DNA of 64,000 nt, from the NCBI GenBank assembly GCA_016935665.1, contig JAFGQN010000204.1, positions 1 through 64,000 on the forward strand, given 5' to 3'. The stretch is from Deltaproteobacteria bacterium. Lineage in GTDB: Bacteria > Myxococcota_A > Polyangia > JAAYKL01. The position numbers and the translations under genes were made by a program. A model generated the notes under the pieces. It had not been told where the DNA came from. It made no database searches and worked only from the letters and a program-made list of their open reading frames with translations. Below are positions 8,761-18,946 of this stretch, one piece after another. How positions within the stretch are numbered: position 1 is the first letter of the stretch; the number at the start of each line of letters is the position of its first letter.

Positions 8761-8949
8761 GTGAACGGTATCAGTCCTGAAATGACCGCCACAGCCATGG
8801 ATGTGGCTGTAATGAAAAAGCAAAAAGATGTGATGGAGCAGCAGGGTCAGGCAGCAGTGGAACTGATTCAGTCCGCACAGACAGCTCCCGAACCGGTACG
8901 CGTCGCCGCCACCCATGGTCTGGGGAGACTCATCGACGTATATATTTGA
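8761..8949 (+). CDS. YjfB-like putative motility protein
   Basis: A 62-residue protein starting at a GTG with a strong AAGGAGG 6 nt upstream; the frame opens further upstream but without comparable support. The sequence shows the YjfB family pattern: an early stretch ending in M-D-V-A-V-M-K-K, a helix with Q-G-Q-A-A-V-E-L-I-Q, and the C-terminal G-L-G-R-L-I-D-V (compare LGxxIDxxA in YjfB). YjfB proteins are small and of unknown mechanism, associated with flagellar motility regulons. The sigma-28-like promoter upstream supports that. Confidence 0.7.
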   Translation: MNGISPEMTATAMDVAVMKKQKDVMEQQGQAAVELIQSAQTAPEPVRVAATHGLGRLIDVYI

Positions 8950-9092
8950 TTATAAATACTTAACTGTAACTCCCTTCATTTTCACTCCCTCAATAGTAAT
9001 CTGAGTTGTTCCCTCTTCCCAATTGGCGCCGTGCATGCCATTAATTGCTAAATTTCAAACACGACAAACCAATCTGAGGCAAAGTAACGCAA

Positions 9093-10187
9093 ATGTATAA
9101 AAAAATTTTTTCCACCAGCATACACGGCGCGGCGGCCGGTATTCAGCGATTTAAAAGCAAGCTGGGCGCTGCGCCCGGCACAGTGGAATACACCGGATTG
9201 AGGCCCAAAACCGCGACGCGCATTTTTGTGACGGATTATGACGAAACAGGTGTGCAGCACCTGGAACTCAATGCAACGGACAACATGCCGCCGCAAATCA
9301 AAGCCAAACGATGGATTCAGGTAAGTGGACTCAGCGACACGGAGTTCATTAAAGAGTTTGGAAGCCGCCAGCAGATTCCAACGCTGGTATTGGAAGATAT
9401 CGTAAATCCGGGGCATCTCGCGAAGCTGGAAAACCTGGACGACTTTATATTTATAATTTTGAAAGTGCCACTTTTCCATGAACAGAATCTGCAGTTGCAT
9501 TTTGAGCATGTATGCATTCTGCTTTTTGAAAACCGCATCATTTCCTTTCAGGAATCAGATACATTTCATTTTGAGGCGCTCATTAAACGAATGAATGTTC
9601 AAGGAGCGCGAATGCGACTTCTGGGATGCGACTATTTTATGTACGCCATGATTGACCTGGTGATTGACACCTATGCGTTCCTTGGCGATCTTTTCGCTGA
9701 AAACATGGATACACTGGAAGAGGAAGTGCTCGACTCTCCCCATCAAAACCATGTCAATCGCATTCACCAACTCAAACATCGCATCGCCGCCACCCGCAAA
9801 GCCATTCGTCCGCTGCGCGGTATCACGGAGTCACTATTTGTGGGCGACCTGCCATTTATCACCGAAGAAATCAGTCCCTATCTGAACGATTTAAGGGATC
9901 ATGTCACAGGATTGTTCGATGCCATTGAAAACCATCGGGAGTCATCCACCCTGCTTATGGAAAGCTATCTTTCGTTGATGAGCCATCGCATGAATGAAAT
10001 CATGAAAGTGCTCACCATGATGAGCGCCATTTTCATTCCACTGGGATTTCTCGCCGGGTTGTACGGGATGAATTTTGATCATATGCCGGAATTGCACTAT
10101 CGATATGGCTACTACGGTGTGCTTGGTATTATGGGGTCGCTGGTGCTGACCATGGTGGTGTATTTCAAGTATAAAAAGTGGCTATGA
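9093..10187 (+). CDS. corA: CorA-family magnesium/cobalt transport protein
   Basis: A 364-residue protein with the full CorA layout: a soluble alpha/beta N-terminal domain, a long helical stalk (about residues 190-300) and two C-terminal membrane helices. The selectivity signature YGMNF is present (Gly-Met-Asn at 325-327) in the loop between the two helices, and the protein ends with the basic KYKKWL tail typical of CorA. CorA forms a pentameric inner-membrane channel for Mg2+ and related divalent ions. It stands alone, convergent with tamB, and a bidirectional terminator hairpin overlaps its stop codon. Confidence 0.93.
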   Translation: MYKKIFSTSIHGAAAGIQRFKSKLGAAPGTVEYTGLRPKTATRIFVTDYDETGVQHLELNATDNMPPQIKAKRWIQVSGLSDTEFIKEFGSRQQIPTLVLEDIVNPGHLAKLENLDDFIFIILKVPLFHEQNLQLHFEHVCILLFENRIISFQESDTFHFEALIKRMNVQGARMRLLGCDYFMYAMIDLVIDTYAFLGDLFAENMDTLEEEVLDSPHQNHVNRIHQLKHRIAATRKAIRPLRGITESLFVGDLPFITEEISPYLNDLRDHVTGLFDAIENHRESSTLLMESYLSLMSHRMNEIMKVLTMMSAIFIPLGFLAGLYGMNFDHMPELHYRYGYYGVLGIMGSLVLTMVVYFKYKKWL

Positions 10188-10201
10188 CAATAGCCTCTTT
10201 G
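10174..10201. terminator. Bidirectional terminator hairpin between corA and tamB
   Basis: GGCTAT-gaca-ATAGCC (10180-10195) is extended by AAAG/CTTT across one T-T mismatch. On the minus strand the stem is followed by CTTTTTATA, a good intrinsic terminator for tamB; on the plus strand it is followed by TCTTT, a weaker one for corA. The corA stop codon lies in the hairpin. Confidence 0.65.
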
Positions 10202-10210
10202 GGTGCGGCA

Positions 10211-13200
10211 TTATTTTTCCAGCCGTTTTGATTTTTTGTTGGGAATTGGAATGCGCCGATACATACCAATCGAAGAAGCGCGTTCACCAAACGCTGATCC
10301 CACACTGGTTTTATCGGTCACGCTGGTTTCCACCTGGATTTCGTACTCGTTTTCATTTTTCGCCGGGTTTGTATTCATCACCGTGTACACCGTGGACCGT
10401 TTGGTAACCCGCTTGCCGGCTTTGAGCGCCGTGCTCCCCTGATCTGTGGTTTCCACCCTAAGCTGACTGATGCCGAATTTGTTGTACAACAGGTTGTGAA
10501 TCCCGGGATACTGAACGGAAAGCAGTGTGGTGATGGCGCCGGTGGATGTCTCGGCGTCCTCCTCGGCGCTGCCGGATACCAGCAACGACAATATCTGTTC
10601 CTCTGATAAAAGCGGAGAGGAAGACAAATGCAGTTTGGGATGCATGAGATTGCCGGTCACGTTTAAATTCACTGTATAAGAAGAGATATTGCTGGAGGAC
10701 TCCAACTGAACATAGGCGGTCATATGCGGTGTACTGGCCAGGGTCAGCTGGCCTTTGTGCAACGTGAAATTGCTTTGAAACAGTGTGAATCGCCCCCGTT
10801 CCGATCGAATATCACCGCCGATGGATCCCAGGCCATCTGTTCTGCCAAACAGTAAATTCATATTCCAGCGGGTATCCATATCTTTGCCCGTCACGGTGAT
10901 GGGATCCCGGCTCAGCAGCTGAATCCGGTAGTCCATTCCGGGAGATTCCGCGTCTGTTGGATCGCCGGAATTTCGAACCGTCACATTGCTGTTGGAGGGA
11001 ACAAAGCGCATGGTGTTTCGACTTTCGGCCGGTTTGGTGAAGGTGGTTTTGAGCAGCTCCACTTCAGCGTCGAATTTGTTGGCGGTGGCCTCAAATCGAA
11101 AATGGCTTATTAAATCCGCAACAAAACGCGGCAGCCCGGACGTGGCCACGGGAAACCTGGACAACTTCAGGTTCCCCTTCCCTTTCCAAACGCCTTTGAG
11201 GGCAGCCACTTTTCCGGAAAAAGCGCCGTTTCCTCTGCCGCTTCGAAATCGCATCTTTGGAACGGAAAGCGAATTGTTGTGCAGCTTAATATCGCCATAA
11301 AGCTTTTGAATCTGATTGGCCAATCCAGCGATGGCAAACCGACCGTTTCGAATTTTAATGCTGCCGCTGAAATCCGGACTATTCGCTGTGCCTTTTATGT
11401 CTGCGCGCGCATACAGTTCACCATCGGGTCTGGACACCACGGGAAATGGCATCAGTTCCAGCAATCGCAAATCAAACCGACCGCTGCGCAAAGTTGCCTC
11501 AAAAGGAACATCACGCCAATCCGTCTTCCCTGCCACGATGGACGGGATATGCCCAATGGCATTGGCCTTGAGTATGAATCGATTCTCGTTATCAAAGGAC
11601 ATCGACAACTGCGCATCCTGTTTATCCGGCCGGATGTGAACGTCCATTTGCCACGGGACCGAAATGGCGCCCGGCGTCTGAACCATCCCCAAAAAAGAAA
11701 CGGACGCCCAAAACGCATCTGCGTTTCCGGTCACGTTCCCTTTGGACTCCAGTCGAATATCGAAAACGTCGGGCAACTTCAGCAATTGGCGAAACGGATA
11801 AAGTCCCATTCCTGGAATCTGCCACTGGAGCCTATGGGGCTCTAAACGCTGCCACTGCACTGTGCCGGCAGGTGCGTCAATATGAATTGGGATACTGGCG
11901 CTGAGCGTGATGTCATCACCGTACGGATGCTGCCCCACCAGCGACACACGCAATTTGTCATCCTTAAACGTGGCTTTAAGCTGCGCCAAATCCAGGCGCC
12001 AGTTTTCCCCGGTCACGGCAGACGCCTCCACATTGCAACTTCCCTGCACCTGCCCATCGTGCAACTGCACATCCACATTCAGATCCAGGGTGGCGTCCAC
12101 CTTATCGGTCTGCAAAAACGGCTTCAACGACGACAGCCGCACATTGTCGGCGCGCGCCCTGAGTTCACCGTTTTGCATGTCGTTGAGATACCCGTCGAGC
12201 GCCAGTTGAATGTCCCCCCATCGCAATTGCGCCTGATACGACGGTATTGTAAACTTCCCCTGCAGCAGATGCACCAAATCCATTGCTGCGCCAACTGTAA
12301 AACTGGCGGGAACGCCATTGGGCATCATCCACTCGGCCCGAAGATCCTGACGTTCCCTTGAAAGCTCGTAATGCAACTGTGCGGGAAACCGCAGGAACAG
12401 GCCATGTCCCACCCAACCATCCAAATCTCCCGCAGCGCGAATATCCGTGCCATCGTATACCACACTGCCTGAAAACCCCGTATCGAACATCACCGGTTCG
12501 ATGGTCATTCCCAGTTTCTGCACCAATGTATGGCTGATGTGCCGCAGTTCCCATGACAGTCGCCACGGCTCACCGGCAATGGGAGAAATAGCCAGAGTCT
12601 GCGTATCCATGGACCATTTCACATTGCCGGACACTGCCCCTTCCAGCGGGGTATCGCCCCAGCCCACGTAGGAGGCCATCAGCGGCACCGATAATGATTC
12701 TAAATCCAGCGACACATCCAATTGAGATTCGGGGCGCACCTGGATACTGGCGCCAACGCGACTACCATCCACATCAGCAGTCATGTTGACCTTTCCAATG
12801 GGTGGTTTTCCTTTCAGTAATGCGTTCACCGGGAAATCCGCATCCAGTTGCATCTGAATCGGACGACCGAATCCATCGGTTGCATCGAGCTCCAGATGTT
12901 GTCGTTGACGCTGCATGCGCGTCTGCATCGACACCGACATATCTCCTGTGGCGGGATGGGAAAGCGCCACTGCCATTGTATTTTTCAGTTCAATTTCCTG
13001 CCCCTCTCTGGTCAGCATGCCATCGGCATCAAATCGGAAAGACAGCTTTTCTGGCAAAGAAACCCAGCCGGCAAAATCCTGGCTGGAAATCTGATGCAGC
13101 GTCCATTCAACGCGTTGCGGCTTCGTTTCATACACTTTGAACTCAAACGTGTCGAGGTTCATCAAAACTGATGCGATGCCGTTCATTTCCACCACCGGCT

Positions 13201-15076
13201 CATCGTGCCGGATTGCATTCATATCAAAAGAAAGCGCTCCGTTGGACAATCGCGCTTTTGTGGAAAGACTGTCGAGGGATATGTTGTTCAAGGAGAGATT
13301 GGTCACATCCAATTCAAGGGACACATCGGGATTGAGTGATGCCCCGCCGATCAGAATGCGCCCCGCCGCTGTGCCCCCCATGGGCTTTTCGAGCAACGCG
13401 CCCACATCCTGCAACGCCAAATTTTCAAATGAAACGTCCCCAGTCAATTCCAAACCATTTCGCGCCAGTTTCTCAAAACGAACGGGGGTTCTGTTTACTT
13501 TTAATACTGCGGTGGATGCGTCCCAGTAATCTTTATCCCGTATTCGAAGCGAAAACGGTTGCTGCGCCTCCACCTGCACGCCCATCAGCGTGCTTTTGAG
13601 TTCGTCGATTTGCACGGTCACCGTATCGCTGAACAAAATGGTGGCGTTGATGTTCGCCGACTCCGACTGACGCCGTTTCAACTGCACAGTCAGCTTTGCA
13701 CGATCATTTTTAAATGCGCCGGAAAGTCTCAATCGCTGAAAATCATATTTCTTTGCATGGACACCTCTGGCGACCACGTCCCCCTGAACGGCAATCACAT
13801 CGCCTTCCACGGTTCCATTCATGTCCGCCTGCAAATTGTGTATTCGAGAATTGCCAAAATGGGCTCCATTCAATTGAACGGCGCTCTCACAAAAAAATGC
13901 GTCGCCGGTGGCACATGTGCTTTTTACAGAAAACCGGTCAATTTCAGCATCCACGCCCAGGCTGCCTGCCACACTTTTGGACAATGCGCCGTCCAGTTGA
14001 AGGGATACTTTTCCCGAAGCGTTCAGCTCTCCATCATACTTGCCTTTAAGTGATATTCCACCGCCGTCCGCCTCCACGTTCACCGATGTCGACATATCAT
14101 GCAAATGCGCATCTGCCGTCATGGTCACATCGCCCATTGCCGGCACAACACACTGATCGCACATCAACGTCGCATCCACTTTTGGCCCGCGATTTTCATC
14201 CAGTCGGAAGTGAACGTCCCCGTGTCCGCGCAATGTCCCATTCAAACCGGGCAACAGCTCGGTATCCCCCAATACCGTTGCCAACGCCGGAACATCAAAC
14301 GTTAGTTTCGCCCTGGTGGACAGCGCATCGGACAACACCGATTGCACGGCAATATGCACCGTTCCCATTTTTGAGCGAATGCTGAAGCCAGTGCTGACAC
14401 TGCTGGATTTCAGCTCTATCTGCCGGGTATCTGTCATGGACACCTGCAACGGTTCAGGCATCACGTTCAGCTCACCATCCAGCCTCGAAATATTGACCCG
14501 CAGCTGTTCTTTCCAATCGAGTTTTCCATGGAGGGCATCCAGCTGAACCAGTGGTTTGTCCGTGTTCTTCTCGTCCACGATAAGCTGAACATCATCAATA
14601 ACAATGCGGGCGATGTTCAAATGCGCCCCAAGGGATGGAACCAGGGGACCAACGGGGGGCTCCTCCACGGAATCAGATGGCACGATCAGGTCGGCCATGG
14701 ACAGTCGGCCTTCGCGCTCCACCAGTCGAACCCGGCCCCCTTTCAACTTTACTGACGGCACAATGATTTCACCCAGCAACAGATTTGCCGGAGAAACCGA
14801 TATATACAGTTCTGCCACATCAACAATGGGCTCGTTGTCTTCGGAGACGGCAGTGACCGAAAGCAACGAGAGTCCTTTCGCCAGGGAGCCTTCAATTTTA
14901 TCGACGTGAATGCGACCGGGAATCTCGCGATGGTACCATCCCAATGCGCTATGCAGTAAGAGCCTGGCGCCGAAAGCAGTATAAAATGCGACAAAAAAAA
15001 CAGTCGCCAGCGCCACCAGCAGCGCGATCAAAAACGTTGCCAGTGCCAGCCACCGCTTTTTCGGTCGCCTTCTCAA
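10211..15076 (-). CDS. tamB: TamB-family inner-membrane/periplasmic assembly protein
   Basis: A 1621-residue protein with one N-terminal membrane helix (about residues 9-40) followed by a very long beta-rich periplasmic domain. The C-terminal ~350 residues show the TamB (DUF490) signature, including the S-S-P-x-L-S-E-E-Q-I-L-S-L-L-V-S-G segment and the terminal Tyr/Arg-rich strand. TamB spans the periplasm as a lipid-carrying groove and works with the outer-membrane TamA in outer-membrane protein and phospholipid homeostasis. Its start overlaps the stop of the upstream tamA gene by 4 bp, so the pair is translationally coupled. It is somewhat longer than E. coli TamB (about 1260 residues), as is common in deltaproteobacteria. 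Confidence 0.9.
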   Translation of the reverse strand: MRRRPKKRWLALATFLIALLVALATVFFVAFYTAFGARLLLHSALGWYHREIPGRIHVDKIEGSLAKGLSLLSVTAVSEDNEPIVDVAELYISVSPANLLLGEIIVPSVKLKGGRVRLVEREGRLSMADLIVPSDSVEEPPVGPLVPSLGAHLNIARIVIDDVQLIVDEKNTDKPLVQLDALHGKLDWKEQLRVNISRLDGELNVMPEPLQVSMTDTRQIELKSSSVSTGFSIRSKMGTVHIAVQSVLSDALSTRAKLTFDVPALATVLGDTELLPGLNGTLRGHGDVHFRLDENRGPKVDATLMCDQCVVPAMGDVTMTADAHLHDMSTSVNVEADGGGISLKGKYDGELNASGKVSLQLDGALSKSVAGSLGVDAEIDRFSVKSTCATGDAFFCESAVQLNGAHFGNSRIHNLQADMNGTVEGDVIAVQGDVVARGVHAKKYDFQRLRLSGAFKNDRAKLTVQLKRRQSESANINATILFSDTVTVQIDELKSTLMGVQVEAQQPFSLRIRDKDYWDASTAVLKVNRTPVRFEKLARNGLELTGDVSFENLALQDVGALLEKPMGGTAAGRILIGGASLNPDVSLELDVTNLSLNNISLDSLSTKARLSNGALSFDMNAIRHDEPVVEMNGIASVLMNLDTFEFKVYETKPQRVEWTLHQISSQDFAGWVSLPEKLSFRFDADGMLTREGQEIELKNTMAVALSHPATGDMSVSMQTRMQRQRQHLELDATDGFGRPIQMQLDADFPVNALLKGKPPIGKVNMTADVDGSRVGASIQVRPESQLDVSLDLESLSVPLMASYVGWGDTPLEGAVSGNVKWSMDTQTLAISPIAGEPWRLSWELRHISHTLVQKLGMTIEPVMFDTGFSGSVVYDGTDIRAAGDLDGWVGHGLFLRFPAQLHYELSRERQDLRAEWMMPNGVPASFTVGAAMDLVHLLQGKFTIPSYQAQLRWGDIQLALDGYLNDMQNGELRARADNVRLSSLKPFLQTDKVDATLDLNVDVQLHDGQVQGSCNVEASAVTGENWRLDLAQLKATFKDDKLRVSLVGQHPYGDDITLSASIPIHIDAPAGTVQWQRLEPHRLQWQIPGMGLYPFRQLLKLPDVFDIRLESKGNVTGNADAFWASVSFLGMVQTPGAISVPWQMDVHIRPDKQDAQLSMSFDNENRFILKANAIGHIPSIVAGKTDWRDVPFEATLRSGRFDLRLLELMPFPVVSRPDGELYARADIKGTANSPDFSGSIKIRNGRFAIAGLANQIQKLYGDIKLHNNSLSVPKMRFRSGRGNGAFSGKVAALKGVWKGKGNLKLSRFPVATSGLPRFVADLISHFRFEATANKFDAEVELLKTTFTKPAESRNTMRFVPSNSNVTVRNSGDPTDAESPGMDYRIQLLSRDPITVTGKDMDTRWNMNLLFGRTDGLGSIGGDIRSERGRFTLFQSNFTLHKGQLTLASTPHMTAYVQLESSSNISSYTVNLNVTGNLMHPKLHLSSSPLLSEEQILSLLVSGSAEEDAETSTGAITTLLSVQYPGIHNLLYNKFGISQLRVETTDQGSTALKAGKRVTKRSTVYTVMNTNPAKNENEYEIQVETSVTDKTSVGSAFGERASSIGMYRRIPIPNKKSKRLEK

Positions 15077-17022
15077 AACGCCTCACCCAATCCCAGATGT
15101 ATGCCAAAGCGTCGCTCAGCGCGATAGGCTTCGGGTTCATTGAGTCGTATCCCCATATCAAATCGAATTTTACCCACAGGCGTGCTGATGCGTATCCCTG
15201 TGCCGGCCGAATAGTTCCACTGGCCGGGTTTAATTGTACGCACCGCATATTGCACATCGCCCATGTCCACAAAGAGCACTGAACTGACAACCTTGTTCCA
15301 GCGAAAGCGCAACTCGGCGTTTGCCTGCACCATGGTTCTGCCCCCTATCCAGATCTTTTCACACTTCGGTTCCACTCCCTTTGCAAGAGCAGTCGTGTCT
15401 TCGCAGATGCGCACCCAGGGCGCCAGTCGCTTTCCCCCCCACCCTCGGACGGTGTTGTGCCCCCCGAGAAAAAAATTGGAACGAATGCCCGTGTAAACCT
15501 TGCTGCCAAGGGGATAGATATATCCCACTTCACCATGAAGCACCAGTTGCAGGAAAGGCAGCATTCGCCAGTATCCGGTTACCGCGGGTCGAATCTTGTT
15601 GAAACGCACTTCACTGGCCAGATAGGGGCCCGAATGCCAGTAGTCAAATCGGAACACCACACCGTTGTCTGGGTCGTTTTGTCTGTCTGCAAACCAGAGC
15701 CGAGTCCCCACGTTCAAGTCTGCCAATCGTATGGGACTGCGCATATCCTCATGTTGGCGCTGCAGCTCCTCCATCACGTAATCGTCTATTCCATACAACA
15801 CGATGTACTCAATGTTATAGGCCAGACGAATGTTTAAATGTTTAAAAAACGTCCGTGATACCGACAACCGATTGGAAGGACTGAACAGTTTGTAGTTCTC
15901 CTCCACATCGGTTTGCAGCGCCATGGTCCAGTTCCAGCGAAGGCGCCGCTCCAACAGCCCCTTTTTGGTAATACCGGGTTCAATCAGCGTTACGGGCCCC
16001 ATATCTTCCACATTCCAGAAAGCGGGCACCAGCGCCCATCCCAATCTGGCCCGCAACTGGAACTGATTGAGCCGGTGCAGAAAGTTATTGTGTTGATACA
16101 CCGCCGATGTCCATCCCAGAAATTTGTTGGTTTCGAACTGTACCCCCACCCCCAGCTTCAGGGTTTGAAAATCGGCCTCTATGACGGACACATCCAAATC
16201 GATTTGACCACTTCGATTTGGCGCCGGCACGGGCTCAATGGTTACCATCCGGAAGGCGTTTAATTCCCCCAGGTTCTCCTCGATGTCCGACTTGACACGC
16301 GGCGTGTACACCTTTCCTTTGAACTCCTCGAGTTCCGCATACACTAAATTGGAAGGGGCAAATTCAAGTCCCGTGATGTGAATTTCCCGGACGCGGCAAA
16401 TGGGGCCGGCGTCGATGTGAAACACCACGTCAGCAGCGTGCTCATCCCGAGTCACAACCATGGATTCATGCACTTCTGCCAGTGCATATCCCAAATCCGC
16501 AAGTCTGTCGTTGAGAGTTTCCACAGCTTTATTCAACTGCTCAATGTCTGCAATACCACCTTCCTGCAGTGGAAGTGCCCTGGCGATGATGCTGCGATGA
16601 GGGGTGGCCCCTTTCCATTCAAACCGAACAGAACGCACCAGGGTGGGCTCCCGTTCCAGTAAATGTACCTTTATGTCAAGGCGGTTTCGGCGGGTTTCGG
16701 TGACTTCAACACTCTCGAGTACGGCATGATAATACCCATGAGCCGCATACGCCTGAAGCAGAATATCGAACACCGCAGATTCACTGCCTTCCAAAAAGTA
16801 GTCCTTTTTCTGAACCGGCAAATATTTTTTCAGTTGCTCATCGGACAACGCACTGTTCCCGAAAAACGCGATGGACGCAATCTGCTTGCCCTCGCGAAAC
16901 TGCGTATCCGGATCGGTGCGGCGCCGACATCCCGTCTGGGAAAAACCAAATAAGACAAGAGCCACAACTACCACGGGATGGAGCGCTCTGAAATGTCGAA
17001 AAACTGTGTGCATGTTCTCCAT
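15073..17022 (-). CDS. tamA: TamA/BamA-family outer-membrane protein (POTRA plus barrel)
   Basis: A 649-residue protein. An N-terminal signal sequence ends near residue 32 in the lipobox-like SQTGC, so it may be lipidated or cleaved. Three POTRA-like repeats follow (about 45-115, 120-200, 205-265), and then a C-terminal 16-strand Omp85 barrel. The barrel contains VRGWGG, matching the VRGF/Y motif of the L6 lid loop. The length and POTRA number fit TamA rather than BamA, which usually has five POTRA domains. The tamB partner lies directly downstream with a 4-bp overlap, which strongly supports the assignment. Confidence 0.88.
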   Translation of the reverse strand: MENMHTVFRHFRALHPVVVVALVLFGFSQTGCRRRTDPDTQFREGKQIASIAFFGNSALSDEQLKKYLPVQKKDYFLEGSESAVFDILLQAYAAHGYYHAVLESVEVTETRRNRLDIKVHLLEREPTLVRSVRFEWKGATPHRSIIARALPLQEGGIADIEQLNKAVETLNDRLADLGYALAEVHESMVVTRDEHAADVVFHIDAGPICRVREIHITGLEFAPSNLVYAELEEFKGKVYTPRVKSDIEENLGELNAFRMVTIEPVPAPNRSGQIDLDVSVIEADFQTLKLGVGVQFETNKFLGWTSAVYQHNNFLHRLNQFQLRARLGWALVPAFWNVEDMGPVTLIEPGITKKGLLERRLRWNWTMALQTDVEENYKLFSPSNRLSVSRTFFKHLNIRLAYNIEYIVLYGIDDYVMEELQRQHEDMRSPIRLADLNVGTRLWFADRQNDPDNGVVFRFDYWHSGPYLASEVRFNKIRPAVTGYWRMLPFLQLVLHGEVGYIYPLGSKVYTGIRSNFFLGGHNTVRGWGGKRLAPWVRICEDTTALAKGVEPKCEKIWIGGRTMVQANAELRFRWNKVVSSVLFVDMGDVQYAVRTIKPGQWNYSAGTGIRISTPVGKIRFDMGIRLNEPEAYRAERRFGIHLGLGEAF

Positions 17023-17112
17023 TTACTGCTTTGAAAAAACGATTCTCAATCGGCACGCGTTATCCCATTTTGCCGAGTTGAGATCCAGTACAAACAATGC
17101 TAAGTATTTACT

Positions 17113-17718
17113 ATGACAACGCAACGCCACAGACCTGAACTGATTTTGCTTTGGACTTTGCTTGCCTTCCAGATATTCCATTGGGGCTGCAGCAACGACG
17201 AGTGCGATACCCTCGATGATTGCGATGGGGGCGCGCTGTGTGCGGCGGGAAAATGCGTTCAGCCGTCGACTTCCACCAACAATTCGTCACACCGTCCGGA
17301 AAATACAGGCCATACCGTCAGTTCACCCCCCTCACCAAAGGATACAGACTCCGAAAAATCGACCAGCGATACAGAACCCGCTTTAATAAAAACGGACACG
17401 GACACATCATGGGGAATTTCCATCAATACGCTGAATGCGGATACGGAATTTGATGTTGCAGTGGGCTGCGTTACAAGATTGGGCAATCTGATAGCATGTC
17501 ACCCCACCCACAAACCGGACAATCAATCATGCGACATCATCAACGCCGAGGGTTGCAGACCATTACTCTTTCCCCATGGTTGCATTTTTGTCGAAGACAA
17601 TGGCGTTGAGGTTTCCTTAACCACTATCTGCTACTCATCCATCAATGAGATAGACGATGAAGACCTTTTGCTGGCATGCACCCTGTCCGGCGGCGAATGG
17701 CTTCCCTGTCCGTACTGA
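17113..17718 (+). CDS. Small cysteine-rich lipoprotein of unknown function
   Basis: A 201-residue protein with a signal peptide ending in the lipobox-like HWGC (Cys near residue 26), so probably an outer-membrane or surface lipoprotein. Right after the lipidated Cys comes a compact Cys-rich stretch (NDECDTLDDCDGGALCAAGKC) like the EGF/metal-type Cys knots common in myxobacterial lipoproteins. A Ser/Thr/Asp-rich linker (about residues 52-110) and a C-terminal domain with several more Cys follow. I do not recognise the C-terminal domain. It is divergent from tamA and 106 bp upstream of the metallophosphoesterase. No clear Shine-Dalgarno precedes the ATG. Confidence 0.7.
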   Translation: MTTQRHRPELILLWTLLAFQIFHWGCSNDECDTLDDCDGGALCAAGKCVQPSTSTNNSSHRPENTGHTVSSPPSPKDTDSEKSTSDTEPALIKTDTDTSWGISINTLNADTEFDVAVGCVTRLGNLIACHPTHKPDNQSCDIINAEGCRPLLFPHGCIFVEDNGVEVSLTTICYSSINEIDDEDLLLACTLSGGEWLPCPY

Positions 17719-17824
17719 ATCGCCTGAAAAATTTATTCGGGTGCGTCCCCGTCGCTTTTCGGCTAAATATTAAATGTCCCGACAATCGGTCCAATCCGGC
17801 GATGTCAATGCAAGGAGCAACGGA

Positions 17825-18751
17825 ATGCGTACCACTATCATTCATCTCAGCGATCTTCACATTGGACACTGGCCCGAATTTCCGCCATCCGACATAGAGG
17901 AGAGCAACCTGCGCCACATTGTTCAGTCTCTCGTACAACTGTTTAATGTTGCCCCAAGGCCGGTTATTGTCATTACCGGGGATCTGGTTAATGATGGCAC
18001 GACCAAACAGTTTGCAGATGCGAGAAGAATCCTCGCTCCACTTTATAACGCCGGGTTTGTTGTGCTTCCTGTTCCAGGAAATCACGACTACGGTGTTTTG
18101 GGAAACCACACGGAGAAGAAACGATTTGCCAGATTTAAAAAAGCCTTTTTTGGAATGGATAATCCGCATTTCCCCCTGGAAAACATTACATACCCGTTTG
18201 TGAAGAAAATTCACGGTCACTACTTTATCGGGCTCAATTCAATGAATGCGGAAACCGATGGCGCTGACCGTTGGCTGCCCAACGGAGAAATGGGACTAAG
18301 ACAGCGCAACGACCTCAAAGGCGTGCTCCGACGATTGTCATCCAGAACCGAGGCGCGTCGAATGAAGGAAAAAGTAATTGTCTATCTCCACCACCATCCT
18401 TTCATTTTTCCCCACGACAAAGAACGCCTCGCCGTGCGCGCCATCGAACAATTCGCCCACTGTCTTAAGGATGGTGATGAGTTTTTAGAGATCATAAATG
18501 GGCAGGTGGATGTCCTGTTATTTGGCCATGACCATGAGCATATCAACTACTCCAACACGTTCCTTTCCAGCGAAAAAGAGTACAATATACCGGTAATACT
18601 CGCGTGCGGAAAAAGCACTCAGCCGTCCCATGAAACAGTCGTGGACTACGCGGCCATCGTCTCCGGAAAAGCCTATAGCGACACATTGCTGGGATGGCGG
18701 ATGGATATTGACGAGGCCGGTCAAATGGTCATTGAATCCATATTTTTCTAA
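17825..18751 (+). CDS. Calcineurin-like metallophosphoesterase
   Basis: A 308-residue protein with the full metallophosphatase motif series: SDLHIG (D-x-H), GDLVNDG (GD-x-x-x-D), GNHDYG (GNHD), YLHHHPF (H) and GHDHEH (GH-x-H). These residues ligate two metals for phosphoester hydrolysis. No signal peptide is seen, so it is likely cytoplasmic. The frame opens earlier at 17774, but the ATG at 17825 has AAGGAG with 7-nt spacing and begins directly at the first beta-strand. Substrates of this family range from cyclic nucleotides to nucleic acids, and the exact one cannot be inferred. Confidence 0.9.
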   Translation: MRTTIIHLSDLHIGHWPEFPPSDIEESNLRHIVQSLVQLFNVAPRPVIVITGDLVNDGTTKQFADARRILAPLYNAGFVVLPVPGNHDYGVLGNHTEKKRFARFKKAFFGMDNPHFPLENITYPFVKKIHGHYFIGLNSMNAETDGADRWLPNGEMGLRQRNDLKGVLRRLSSRTEARRMKEKVIVYLHHHPFIFPHDKERLAVRAIEQFAHCLKDGDEFLEIINGQVDVLLFGHDHEHINYSNTFLSSEKEYNIPVILACGKSTQPSHETVVDYAAIVSGKAYSDTLLGWRMDIDEAGQMVIESIFF

Positions 18752-18946
18752 CATCTCCCAATCCGTCTGTCCCCAATCGACCAGAGGATGACACCTGCAA
18801 CGATACCATTGCAAAAATAAGCGTATGGCAATGCGTCTCCGCCATGGAAGACGACCATGTATTGATCAGGATTTATCTATTCATTTGCACATCGCAAAAT
18901 CCATGGTTAACTGAGATTACAGCTTTAACAGAGGAGACAAAAACCG

